This document shows, piece after piece, positions 37,038 through 45,271 of a stretch of DNA of 64,000 nt. The notes under the pieces were generated by a model that did no database searches, was not told the DNA's origin, and saw only the letters and a program-made list of their open reading frames with translations. The stretch spans positions 930,001 through 994,000 of the forward strand of contig NZ_SJPX01000002.1 in assembly GCF_007860175.1 (NCBI RefSeq), given 5' to 3'. Position 1 is the first letter of the stretch. Each line of letters opens with the position of its first letter. The translations under genes were made by a program, and so were the position numbers. This DNA is from Rubripirellula reticaptiva (GTDB lineage Bacteria; Planctomycetota; Planctomycetia; Pirellulales; Pirellulaceae).

Positions 37038-38651
37038 ATGACCGATTCCACCCTTACGACCGGAACTGCGGCAACGCAGGCGGCGGTGCCAATGATGCCC
37101 GCTCGCGGTGTTGGTCGGTGGAAAGATCCAGTCCCTGAACCAGCAAGGCTAGAAGATAGCCATGCCGAACAGTCGGTGAAGAACGGCGAATCCAAGGTCG
37201 CCGACTCGACTTCTTCGATTCTGCCGTTTCTGGTCAGCACGATCCTGCATACCGTGATGCTGATCGTCCTGGCACTTGTCACTTACCCGATCAAGTACGG
37301 AACCGGCGCTAGCCTGATCGCTCGCCAAGGCGAAGCTTCTGTCGTCGTCGAACTTGAAGCCATCGAAGCCAATCCGACCAGCGAAGTTGCCAACGACGGA
37401 GCTCTTGCCGAGACGACTGTTACGGTTAGCTTTGCGAAAGCGGATCCAGCCACGATCGCTTCACCGGTTCAATCCGAAGCATCGTCCAGCGACATCGAAC
37501 CCGCCGAAATTCCAACGAACCTATCCGCGATCACCGGCGGCTTCCCCGCCAAACTCACTCGTTTGCCAGGTGGCGGACTGTCGGGGCGAACCCCCGAAGG
37601 GCGAACTCGATTGGGCGAAAAGTACGGTGCGTCGGGGCCAAGCGAGCAAGCCGTCGAAGATGCGTTGCGTTACCTTGCCGCGCACCAGAGAAATGACGGC
37701 AGTTGGTCGTTCAATCTTGAACTTGATCCGTGCAATGGTCGATGTCGTCATAATACCGTCGGCGGTAAAGATCCAGCACCTAAAACAGCAGCAACGGGAC
37801 TGGCGTTATTAGCCTTCCTCGGCGCTGGCCATACTCACACCGGCGATACCGAGTACGCCGACACCGTTCGCAAAGGCATCTATTTCTTACGAAATGCTGC
37901 CGCCGAATCTGAAGCCGGGTACGACTGGCAACAAGGCAGCATGTATGGCCACGGGATCGCTTCGATGGCGCTTGGAGAAGCGCTAGCCATGACAGCCGAG
38001 AAGGATCGTGAGAAAGAATCCGACCTCTACGATCTGGTCCAGAAGGGTGCCCAATTCACTTGCATCGCTCAGCACCATAGCGGTTCCTGGGGCTATCGCC
38101 CGAAACGCCCTGGTGACACGACGGTGACGGGATGGCAAGTGCTGTCATTGATCGCCGCCCGCCGCAGTCACGTGGACTTGCAAACGCACACGCTGCGAAG
38201 TGCGAAGCAGTTTCTGCTGTCGACGTGTGGCGAGGTCCCCTATTGGTTTGGCTATCAGGCACCGCCCGGGGAGAAGACAACCACGGCGATCGGCCTGACC
38301 ATGATGCTTTACTTGGGCGAAGACCTCAGCCACACGCCATTCCAGAAAGCGATGGATGCGATGGCCGATCGTGGGCCGATGCTCAGCAACATCTACCACG
38401 ACTACTACGCCACCCTTGCACTGCACCACGCTCGCCACGGCGACTGGGACAAGTGGAATACCAAGCTGCGAGACCATTTGGTCGCCACGCAAGAGAAGGA
38501 CGGCCACGAAAAGGGCAGTTGGCACTTCAAGGAAAGGTGGGGCGATGTGGGCGGACGACTGTACACGACAGCGATGTGTGCGCTGACGCTTGAGGTCTAC
38601 TATCGCTATCTGCCAATGTACGAAGAGCTCGAAGAGTTCCCACTCGACTGA
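37038..38651 (+). CDS. Membrane-anchored prenyltransferase/squalene-cyclase-like alpha-barrel protein
   Basis: Protein of 537 residues from ATG 37038; the frame opens at GTG 36915 without support. One transmembrane helix lies at about 61-84 (FLVSTILHTVMLIVLALVTY). After a low-complexity linker comes an alpha/alpha-toroid domain with QW-like repeats: HQRNDGSWSF near 216, HHSGSWGY near 355, and HEKGSWHF near 497. These match prenyltransferase/squalene oxidase repeats. The DxDD acid motif of squalene-hopene cyclase is absent, so terpene cyclisation is unlikely; planctomycetes have many such membrane-anchored proteins of unknown role. It lies 178 bases after the aldehyde dehydrogenase and in the same direction. 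Confidence 0.85.
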   Translation: MTDSTLTTGTAATQAAVPMMPARGVGRWKDPVPEPARLEDSHAEQSVKNGESKVADSTSSILPFLVSTILHTVMLIVLALVTYPIKYGTGASLIARQGEASVVVELEAIEANPTSEVANDGALAETTVTVSFAKADPATIASPVQSEASSSDIEPAEIPTNLSAITGGFPAKLTRLPGGGLSGRTPEGRTRLGEKYGASGPSEQAVEDALRYLAAHQRNDGSWSFNLELDPCNGRCRHNTVGGKDPAPKTAATGLALLAFLGAGHTHTGDTEYADTVRKGIYFLRNAAAESEAGYDWQQGSMYGHGIASMALGEALAMTAEKDREKESDLYDLVQKGAQFTCIAQHHSGSWGYRPKRPGDTTVTGWQVLSLIAARRSHVDLQTHTLRSAKQFLLSTCGEVPYWFGYQAPPGEKTTTAIGLTMMLYLGEDLSHTPFQKAMDAMADRGPMLSNIYHDYYATLALHHARHGDWDKWNTKLRDHLVATQEKDGHEKGSWHFKERWGDVGGRLYTTAMCALTLEVYYRYLPMYEELEEFPLD

Positions 38652-39168
38652 CACTTGAGAGTTGAGAGCACTTTGCTTACGGCAGGACTGATACGCCAGA
38701 CCGTCTAAGCAGTTGATTTCAAGCTTGTTGCTGGTCAAAAAATCCCGTAAACGTTTATTCAATGTGGCAAGGCTGCGAGCTTGGCCGGAAAGATTGTGTT
38801 CCTGTCCGGCCTTGTTTCAGCGAAACCTCATTGAGTAAAGCGTGAAACAGACCTGGCCGTGAAACTCGGCGCCCCAACTAGAGAGAAGTCATCCTCAAAC
38901 CGAGGAAGTTTAAGGGACGAAACCGGTCGGCACTGGGGACGCAGCACCTCAGAATCCACAGAACCGTCATACCTTGAAACGACCCTTCCGGATGTTCAGC
39001 TTCGTCTGGTTTTGACGCGCCGGAATTGCGACCGGTTGTTCCAGTTGTTCAGCAAGTTCGTCCGATACCGCTAGTAACGAGATTTCTCGCCAACGCGATC
39101 GTCCGCTTTGTTCTGGTTGCTTTTCCAGATCGAACGACGATGTACTCAAAACTATCCCCAACGAACTC
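38652..39168. other. 517-bp intergenic region
   Basis: The largest gene-free stretch of the window, between the alpha-barrel protein and the TolC-like gene. A possible terminator hairpin lies at 38783-38811. Short frames are present (for example 38859-39074), but none has a ribosome-binding site or a recognisable product. No tRNA fold or riboswitch class is recognised. The TolC-like promoter should lie in its second half. Confidence 0.4.
38783..38817 (+). terminator. Possible terminator hairpin
   Basis: GGCCGGA (38783-38789) pairs with TCCGGCC (38805-38811), followed by TTGTTT. The 15-base loop is long, and the hairpin is 130 bases past the preceding stop, so this is weak. Confidence 0.35.
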
Positions 39169-41376
39169 ATGCGAATTAACCCACTCTCATCGAAATCGAC
39201 TTCGACGAAGTTCTCGCAGAAAGCGAGATCGTCTGTGCGTAGCTCATCACGACGGCGAATTTCGCGTGCGTTTCTAGCTGGCTTGATTGCCGCAACGGGT
39301 GTGATCTCAACCGGCGGTTGTCGCCAGCTCGACAAACTTCCCGACGGACCGCACGATAAGACAGCGTCCTATCACGACAACTACGGCATGCGGATCGAGT
39401 ACCCACAAGTTGCCGAGTGCGCGACGTCGCCCAAGTTGGCCGCGCAGGGTGCCACCGAGCCATTGGCACTGGAAGATCCGTCGAAGATTCCAGCGTACGA
39501 ACTTTCACTTGAACAAGCGATTCAGTTGTCGATCCAGCAAAGCCCTGTGCTTCGCTCGATCGGTGGCGCGATCGTCACCGCACCTCAATCGGTCAGCACG
39601 GTCTACGACCCAGGCACGGTCGCAGCGAGCGTGAACCAAGGTACCGAAGCGGCACTGTCGGCATTTGACGCCCAGTACACTCAGCAACTGTTTTGGAACA
39701 ACGTCGACCAACCGACCAACCGCCAATCGTTTACCATTCCGGGAACCGGCGGCGGGCCACCGCTGGTATTCGCGGGCTTTTCGCAAAGCCAGAACGCCAC
39801 GTTCACAAACGAACTTGCTAAGCAAACGGCAACCGGTGCTCGATTCGCACTGCGTCACGCGATCCAGTACGGCCGCACGCAAGACCCGTCGGCTGCCCAG
39901 CTGCTATTCCCGAGCGTCTATTCGGGATTTTTAGAAGCCGAGTGGCGTCAACCGTTGCTGCAAGGGTCAGGCACGACCTTCAACCGAATCGCTGGTCCGT
40001 CCACCGTGCCTGGTGTCTATAACGGCGTTCTGATCGCTCGCATCAACGAAGACGTCTCGCTTGCCGACTTCGAAGCGTCTGTGATCCAGTTGGCAGCTGA
40101 TGTCGAACAAGCCTATTGGGACTTGGCTGCTGCATACCGAATCCTTGATGCGAACATCAAAGGCCGCGAAGCGGCTCAGCAAACGTTCCAGTTCCAACAG
40201 GTTCGTTTGGAAGTCGGTTCAGGTCGAAGTGACGAAGAAGCCCAAGCCCGGTCACAGTTCTATCAGTTCCAAGCCCAAGTCGAGTCTTCGCTTGGTGGCA
40301 CCACAGGCCTGTACGCACTGGAACAACGGCTTCGCTATCTGATTGGCATGACGGCATCCGATGGACGCTTGATTCGCCCCTCGACGGATCCCACCGACGC
40401 TCGTGTCGTTTTCGACTGGGAAAGTGCCCTTGGACAAGCACTGGACCGCCGCGTCGAAGTTCGCCGTCAGCGTTTCAACGTTAAACGACTGGAACTCGAA
40501 TGCGTTGCCGCGAAGCTAAACTTAAGGCCGCGATTGGACTTCTTGGCCCAGTACCGCTGGCGAGGATTGGGCGATGATTTGATCGGTACCGGCGATAAAA
40601 ATTTCGACAACCTTTATCAATCGATTACCGACGGCAACTACCAAGAAGGCCAAGCCGGGATTGAGCTGAGCTTTCCAGTTGGACTTCGGCTAGCCAGCCT
40701 AGCGGTCCGTGAAGCCCGCCTGGGACTGCAACGCGAACGAGCAATTTTGGATGAAACCGAACTGCGGATCAGCCACGATTTGTCCGACGCCGCACGACAG
40801 ATTTCGCTGACCTATCAGTTGCTTGAAACGAACTACAACCGATATCAAGCTGACCTACGCCAAGTCGATGTTCTGCGACGCCGCTACCGCGATGGGAACG
40901 ACAACATCAACTTCTTGCTTCAGGCGCAACGACAAGTCGTTAGCAGCGAATCGGAATTCTATCGATCACTGTTCGCGTACAACCTAGCCATCCGCGACAT
41001 CCATCGCCAAAAAGGATCACTGCTGGCTTACAACCAAGTCCAACTCTCCGAAGGACCATGGGCAGCCGGTGCTGCGGCCGATGCCTACACGACTGGCCGA
41101 TTCCTAGAACCACGCCGAGACCCGTCGGCTGTTAGCGTACCGACTCCGCTAACCAGTGGCCCGTTTGATCCGGCTGCCGTGCAAAGCACCAATGCCGTCA
41201 TCAACGGATCGTCCACAGGCGAGCTCTTATTGTCGGAATCAACCGAAACCTCGCTGCAAGTTGCCAACGAACCGGAGCCCGAAACTCCGCAGTCCAACGA
41301 TGCACCCGTTGTCGTCGAGCCGTTCTTGAAAAAGACAAGCATCGACATGGACGAAGCCTTCAAGGTTTCGCCGTAA
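39169..41376 (+). CDS. TolC-family outer-membrane lipoprotein
   Basis: Outer-membrane efflux protein family member (735 residues). A basic N-terminus and hydrophobic stretch end in STGGC, making Cys51 a probable lipid-attachment site. Two long helical halves follow (near 120-330 and 440-640), each with the coiled-coil pattern typical of TolC/OEP; for example ISLTYQLLETNYNRYQADLR and DVLRRRYRDGNDNINFLLQA. The C-terminal 110 residues are an extra low-complexity, acidic tail. TolC proteins form trimeric export channels with inner-membrane partners, but no HlyD-like adaptor or pump gene is adjacent, so its partner must be elsewhere. A strong terminator follows immediately. Confidence 0.9.
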   Translation: MRINPLSSKSTSTKFSQKARSSVRSSSRRRISRAFLAGLIAATGVISTGGCRQLDKLPDGPHDKTASYHDNYGMRIEYPQVAECATSPKLAAQGATEPLALEDPSKIPAYELSLEQAIQLSIQQSPVLRSIGGAIVTAPQSVSTVYDPGTVAASVNQGTEAALSAFDAQYTQQLFWNNVDQPTNRQSFTIPGTGGGPPLVFAGFSQSQNATFTNELAKQTATGARFALRHAIQYGRTQDPSAAQLLFPSVYSGFLEAEWRQPLLQGSGTTFNRIAGPSTVPGVYNGVLIARINEDVSLADFEASVIQLAADVEQAYWDLAAAYRILDANIKGREAAQQTFQFQQVRLEVGSGRSDEEAQARSQFYQFQAQVESSLGGTTGLYALEQRLRYLIGMTASDGRLIRPSTDPTDARVVFDWESALGQALDRRVEVRRQRFNVKRLELECVAAKLNLRPRLDFLAQYRWRGLGDDLIGTGDKNFDNLYQSITDGNYQEGQAGIELSFPVGLRLASLAVREARLGLQRERAILDETELRISHDLSDAARQISLTYQLLETNYNRYQADLRQVDVLRRRYRDGNDNINFLLQAQRQVVSSESEFYRSLFAYNLAIRDIHRQKGSLLAYNQVQLSEGPWAAGAAADAYTTGRFLEPRRDPSAVSVPTPLTSGPFDPAAVQSTNAVINGSSTGELLLSESTETSLQVANEPEPETPQSNDAPVVVEPFLKKTSIDMDEAFKVSP

Positions 41377-41403
41377 ACAGTTCGATCTAACGATCGATGT
41401 AGA

Positions 41404-41457
41404 AAACGCGAGCGAGTGTGTTTCCCGGGAAGGACTCACTCGCTCGCGTTTATTTTT
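41404..41457 (+). terminator. Intrinsic terminator after the TolC-like gene
   Basis: AAACGCGAGCGAGT (41404-41417) pairs with ACTCGCTCGCGTTT (41438-41451), followed by ATTTTTT. It ends the TolC-like transcript. The A-run on the other arm could let it act for the minus-strand trmB transcript as well. Confidence 0.88.
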
Positions 41458-41489
41458 TGATCCATCAACACTGATCACTGACCAATCAA

Positions 41490-42137
41490 TCAGAAACGCT
41501 TTTCGTATCTAACTCGGTAGACTGGGATTTGGTGCTTGATGCTGCGACGTTCAAAGTGAGTTCGGTAGTCCAGATCGTGAGTCGCTTCGACTTCTTCTTC
41601 GGGAATCGGAACTCCAAATTCGGGGGCGATCTCGGCGATCATTTCGATCGTCTGTTCAAAGTAGTCCAGCACGTCCGTCCAGAAATGGAAGCGACCGCCC
41701 ACCCGCAGGGCTTTGGAGAAATTCCGAATACTGGTTTCATTGACAACCCGTCGCTTGCGATGCTTCTTTTTCCACCAAGGATCGGGGAAATAGACATGGA
41801 CAGCCTCCAGGCTCGCGGCCGCAATCTTCTTCTCGAACAACGGTTCGGCATTGCCACTGATCATAATCGCGTTTGCGACTCCGCCCCTCATCAAACGCCC
41901 GGCCGAATGCGACGCGTACTTGCCAATGATCTCGACGCCCAAGAAGTTATGCTCGGGGTGAGCCAACGATTCTGCTGAAATGAATAAACCCTTGCCTGAC
42001 CCGACTTCGATCTCCAGCGGCAGATCGTTTCCGAACATCGATTGGCTGCTCAGTTCATCCGGAAGTTCTTCGACGTCACGCAGCACAGGCGATAAATCCA
42101 CGGTCGACTTGGGGCTACGGATTTGGTGGCGAGGCAT
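41490..42137 (-). CDS. trmB: tRNA (guanine-N7)-methyltransferase
   Basis: TrmB methylates N7 of guanosine 46 in the variable loop of tRNA with SAM. The SAM site is LEIEVGSGKG, followed by LGVEIIGKYA. The catalytic/tRNA-binding stretch is VYFPDPWWKKKHRKRRVV, a hallmark of the family (the PDPW-x-K/R motif). From ATG 42137 the protein has 215 residues, normal for TrmB; the frame extends upstream to 42242 in the divergent intergenic space without family similarity. It diverges from the hemD-hemE fusion gene, whose start is 131 bases away, so the two promoters share that gap. Confidence 0.95.
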   Translation of the reverse strand: MPRHQIRSPKSTVDLSPVLRDVEELPDELSSQSMFGNDLPLEIEVGSGKGLFISAESLAHPEHNFLGVEIIGKYASHSAGRLMRGGVANAIMISGNAEPLFEKKIAAASLEAVHVYFPDPWWKKKHRKRRVVNETSIRNFSKALRVGGRFHFWTDVLDYFEQTIEMIAEIAPEFGVPIPEEEVEATHDLDYRTHFERRSIKHQIPVYRVRYEKRF

Positions 42138-42268
42138 GCGGATGCTGATGTCAAAAGGGCTGAAAACACAAAAAAAGAGACTGCTGAACCTGCAATCGTA
42201 ACTTTCCCAGGATTCCCTACAATGCTGGGCTAAACCGAACATCCCCTAAACACCTCGCGTGCCCCCCG

Positions 42269-44203
42269 ATGCCTAAGGCCGAAGCTGATTTTAACGGACT
42301 GCGAATCGCTGCATTGGAAAGCCGCCGAGCAGCCGACCTGGCGAGAATGATTCGACGGAGTGGCGGAAAGGACCATGTCAGCCCTTCGATGCGGGAGGTG
42401 CCGATCGAGCCTAATCGGGGCGCGATCGATTTTGCCTATCGCTTGATGACGGGCGACATCAATATCGTGATCCTGACAACCGGCGTTGGATTTCGATACC
42501 TGATCAAATCGATCGAGAGACATGTCGATCAAAAGCGTTTTCTCGAATCACTATCCGACGTGACGACAATCTGTCGCGGCCCCAAACCGGCCGCGGCGAT
42601 GAAAGAATTCGGCATCACAACGACTCACCGGGTCCCAGAACCCAACACGTGGCGAGAATTACTGCAAACGATTGACCAACACGTGCCGATCGCCAACCAA
42701 GTCGTTGGACTGCAAGAATACGGCATCACGAATCCGTCCTTGGTGGCAGGCCTGGAAGCTCGCGGCGCAACCGTCGAACCACTGCGAGTTTACGGCTGGG
42801 AGTTTCCCGAAGACGTCGCACCGCTAGAGGCCAACGTGCGAGCACTTGCCGCTGGCCAGCGCGAAGTGCTGCTGCTGACCAGTGCCCATCAAGTTGTCAA
42901 CATGCTGCGCATGGCCGAACAATTAGACTTGGTCGACGCCCTTCGCAGCGGACTGCACCGAACGGTCATTTCATCGATCGGTCCAACTACCACACAAATG
43001 CTTGAAGAGTGCGATATCCACGTCGACTTCGAACCCAGCCATCCGAAGATGGGTCACCTGGTGATTGAATCCGCTGCCCGCTGCGAAGCGATGGTGGCGT
43101 CGAAGCGTCGGTTATTCGCAAGTTCACCTGCTTACCGGAGCAAACCGATGAATCACCCGTCCGACAATAGCCTATTCATGCGAGCCTGTCGCGGCGAATC
43201 AACCGAGCGGACGCCGGTCTGGTTGATGCGACAAGCGGGACGCTACATGGCCGAGTACCGTGAAGTTCGCGCAAAACAATCCTTCCTAGAACTATGTGCC
43301 AATCCGACCCTTTGCAGCGAGATCATGTGCACGGCGGTTGACCGACTGAAAGTCGACGCTGCAATCATTTTCTCGGACCTGCTGCCAATTTTGGTACCAA
43401 TGGGATTCGACCTAGAATTTGTCGCTGGCGATGGCCCGGTGATTCACAACCCAGTTCGCGAAGCCTCGGATCTGGCACGCGTCAAAGGTCTCGACGATCC
43501 CCAGTCGCTGGACTTTGTCTACGAAACCGTCCGTCAAACGCGGGCCGATTTGCCGGAATCGATTCCGTTGATCGGATTCGCCGGCGCGCCATTCACCTTG
43601 GCCAGCTACGCTATCGAAGGCGGCGGCAGTCGCCAGTACACCAACACCAAGAAACTGATGCGCACCGACATTGGCGCGTGGAATGCGTTGATGGAAAAAC
43701 TGTCCGCCGCGATCACGGTTTACTTGAACCATCAGATCGACGCCGGTGCCCAATGTGTGCAGTTGTTCGATAGTTGGGCCGGATGCTTGTCCGCCGCGGA
43801 CTACGTCGAATTCGTGCTGCCCTGGATGAAACAGATCATCGCTGGCATCTCGCCCGGTGTTCCGCTGATCAACTTTGCAACCGGCAACCCTGAACTACAA
43901 CCACTGCTTCGCGGCGACCGTCGCACGGTCGTCGGCGTCGACTGGCGAATCGGTCTGGACACCGCCTGGCAACGGATCGGGCACGACTGCAGCGTCCAAG
44001 GGAACATGGACCCATCAGTGTTGCTGGCCAATCCCGATGTCATCCGGGCTCAAGTCGCGAAGGTGCTTCAGCAGGCCGACAATCGACCGGGACACATTTT
44101 CAATCTCGGTCACGGTGTCTTGAAAGAAACACCGGTCGAGCACGCGATCGCCTGCGTCGAAGCCGTTAAAGAACTGTCACGCCGCGAGCCACCCAAGTCG
44201 TGA
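42269..44203 (+). CDS. hemE: Uroporphyrinogen-III synthase / uroporphyrinogen decarboxylase fusion
   Basis: A 644-residue fusion of two successive haem-pathway enzymes. Residues 1-285 match HemD (cyclisation of hydroxymethylbilane): RIAALESRRAADLARMI, then TTGVGFRYL, ICRGPKPAAAMKEFG, LLLTSAHQV and SSIGPTT. Residue 294 onward is a complete HemE (351 residues), which decarboxylates uroporphyrinogen III to coproporphyrinogen III: MRQAGRYM (catalytic Arg), IIFSDLLPI (Asp), ASYAIEGGGS (Tyr), DSWAG and FNLGHGV (His). No stop separates them. ATG 43148, at the HemE start, has GGAG seven bases upstream, so free HemE may also be made. The stop overlaps the GTG of the next gene by four bases. Confidence 0.95.
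   Translation: MPKAEADFNGLRIAALESRRAADLARMIRRSGGKDHVSPSMREVPIEPNRGAIDFAYRLMTGDINIVILTTGVGFRYLIKSIERHVDQKRFLESLSDVTTICRGPKPAAAMKEFGITTTHRVPEPNTWRELLQTIDQHVPIANQVVGLQEYGITNPSLVAGLEARGATVEPLRVYGWEFPEDVAPLEANVRALAAGQREVLLLTSAHQVVNMLRMAEQLDLVDALRSGLHRTVISSIGPTTTQMLEECDIHVDFEPSHPKMGHLVIESAARCEAMVASKRRLFASSPAYRSKPMNHPSDNSLFMRACRGESTERTPVWLMRQAGRYMAEYREVRAKQSFLELCANPTLCSEIMCTAVDRLKVDAAIIFSDLLPILVPMGFDLEFVAGDGPVIHNPVREASDLARVKGLDDPQSLDFVYETVRQTRADLPESIPLIGFAGAPFTLASYAIEGGGSRQYTNTKKLMRTDIGAWNALMEKLSAAITVYLNHQIDAGAQCVQLFDSWAGCLSAADYVEFVLPWMKQIIAGISPGVPLINFATGNPELQPLLRGDRRTVVGVDWRIGLDTAWQRIGHDCSVQGNMDPSVLLANPDVIRAQVAKVLQQADNRPGHIFNLGHGVLKETPVEHAIACVEAVKELSRREPPKS
43137..43150 (+). promoter_or_regulatory. 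Internal ribosome-binding site at HemE start
   Basis: GGAG at 43137-43140 lies seven bases before ATG 43148 inside the fused frame, at the junction between the HemD-like part and HemE. It could produce separate HemE from the same transcript. Confidence 0.5.
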
Positions 44204-45255
44204 ACAAGTCACTGACCGTCTGTCCGTTTTGTCCACTGCATTGCGATGACATCGTGCTTGATTCGCAGAACCTGACGAATGGGCAATGCGAGATCGCGGA
44301 CAAACACTTCGCCGCTGCGCAGGTCGGTTCGGTGCAGGTCGGTTCGGTGCAGGTCGGTTCGGTGCAGGTCGGTTCGGTGCAGGTCGGTTCGGTGCAGGTC
44401 GGTTCGGTGCAGGCAAGAATCGGCGACCAAGCGGCGTCTCGCGCCGATGTCGAGGCGATCCGAGACCAACTGATTGCCAAAGCTGACAAGACGACCGTCG
44501 CCGTATCAGCTACGTCCCTATCGCAGTCGCGATGGCTGGCCGGATTGCTGCGGGACGGACGCATTGAATTGACCGTCGACCAAACGCCGACGATGGCAGC
44601 GATGCGAAGCACGATCGCGCGAGACGGAAACATTTCGGCGACACTCGGTGATGTCAAGAAACATGCCGACGTTGTCTGGGCGATTGGCTCGCCCGAAACG
44701 GAAATGCCGCGAATTTGGGAACGGCTTGAATGCGAGCCTGTTTCGGACGCAACCGTTGGCGCAAACGAGCTTGCCGATCGCATCTTTGCCGTTCGAAACA
44801 ACTCTACTTCAATTGGTCCTGACGCCCAATCGATCGCGTCGGCAAAGTACTTGGCAATCGTGATTGGATCGAGCGCATTCTTACCGGGCGAAGAAATCGC
44901 AACAGCAGAACTGCTTGTGAAGTGGGTGATCGACCGGAATCGCGAAACGAAGTCTGGATCGCAGCGTGCAGTATTGCTTGCGATCGATCCGGCAGCGACA
45001 CTGCGATCAGTCGTCGGCTGGCAAACGAATGAGCGGCTCAAACCGACTTCGGGGCCTGTGGACCTGCGCATCGGCGACGCGAACTCGGCGACTTATCCGG
45101 CCAAGCTGCAAATCGGCGGCATCGATCCGGGCACTGAACTCGCTGAATCATATGTTGTCGCGCCGATCCCTGGAATCGACTTTGACGATGCCGTCATTCG
45201 TGGCGACGGAACGGTAACTTTGCCGCTCGAAGCCGTTGGTAAACAGCAACGCTAA
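44200..45255 (+). CDS. Formylmethanofuran dehydrogenase subunit B-like protein
   Basis: This 351-residue protein begins with VCPFCPLHCDDI (C8, C11, C15) and C30, the four-Cys pattern at the start of FwdB/FmdB/FhcB, the subunit B of formylmethanofuran dehydrogenase/formyltransferase complexes. Planctomycetes use such proteins in tetrahydromethanopterin-linked C1 transfer. The rest keeps an FhcB-like layout with KKHADVVWAIGS and PGTELAESYV. It is somewhat short for FhcB even though residues 41-70 are six copies of VGSVQ encoded by a 15-bp repeat. It starts at GTG 44200, overlapping the hemE stop by four bases, so it is translationally coupled. No other fhc gene is adjacent. Whether it is active or degenerate cannot be judged here. 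Confidence 0.77.
   Translation: MNKSLTVCPFCPLHCDDIVLDSQNLTNGQCEIADKHFAAAQVGSVQVGSVQVGSVQVGSVQVGSVQVGSVQARIGDQAASRADVEAIRDQLIAKADKTTVAVSATSLSQSRWLAGLLRDGRIELTVDQTPTMAAMRSTIARDGNISATLGDVKKHADVVWAIGSPETEMPRIWERLECEPVSDATVGANELADRIFAVRNNSTSIGPDAQSIASAKYLAIVIGSSAFLPGEEIATAELLVKWVIDRNRETKSGSQRAVLLAIDPAATLRSVVGWQTNERLKPTSGPVDLRIGDANSATYPAKLQIGGIDPGTELAESYVVAPIPGIDFDDAVIRGDGTVTLPLEAVGKQQR
44320..44409 (+). repeat. Six perfect 15-bp tandem repeats inside the FhcB-like gene
   Basis: The unit CAGGTCGGTTCGGTG occurs six times without a mismatch, followed by a four-base start of a seventh. Being 15 bases long, it adds or removes five residues (VGSVQ) per copy without changing frame. The perfect copies suggest recent expansion. 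Confidence 0.97.
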
Positions 45256-45271
45256 GACTTTAACGCCGAAT

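Noticed and set aside
38859-39074. 71-codon frame in the long gap
   Set aside because: No ribosome-binding site and no recognisable product.
44320-44409. CRISPR array
   Set aside because: Direct repeats of 15 bases with no spacers between them.
44177-44486. Pro/Asn/Arg and Gly/Arg repeat frames over the 15-bp repeats
   Set aside because: They are the other frames of the tandem repeat; the FhcB-like frame explains the DNA.
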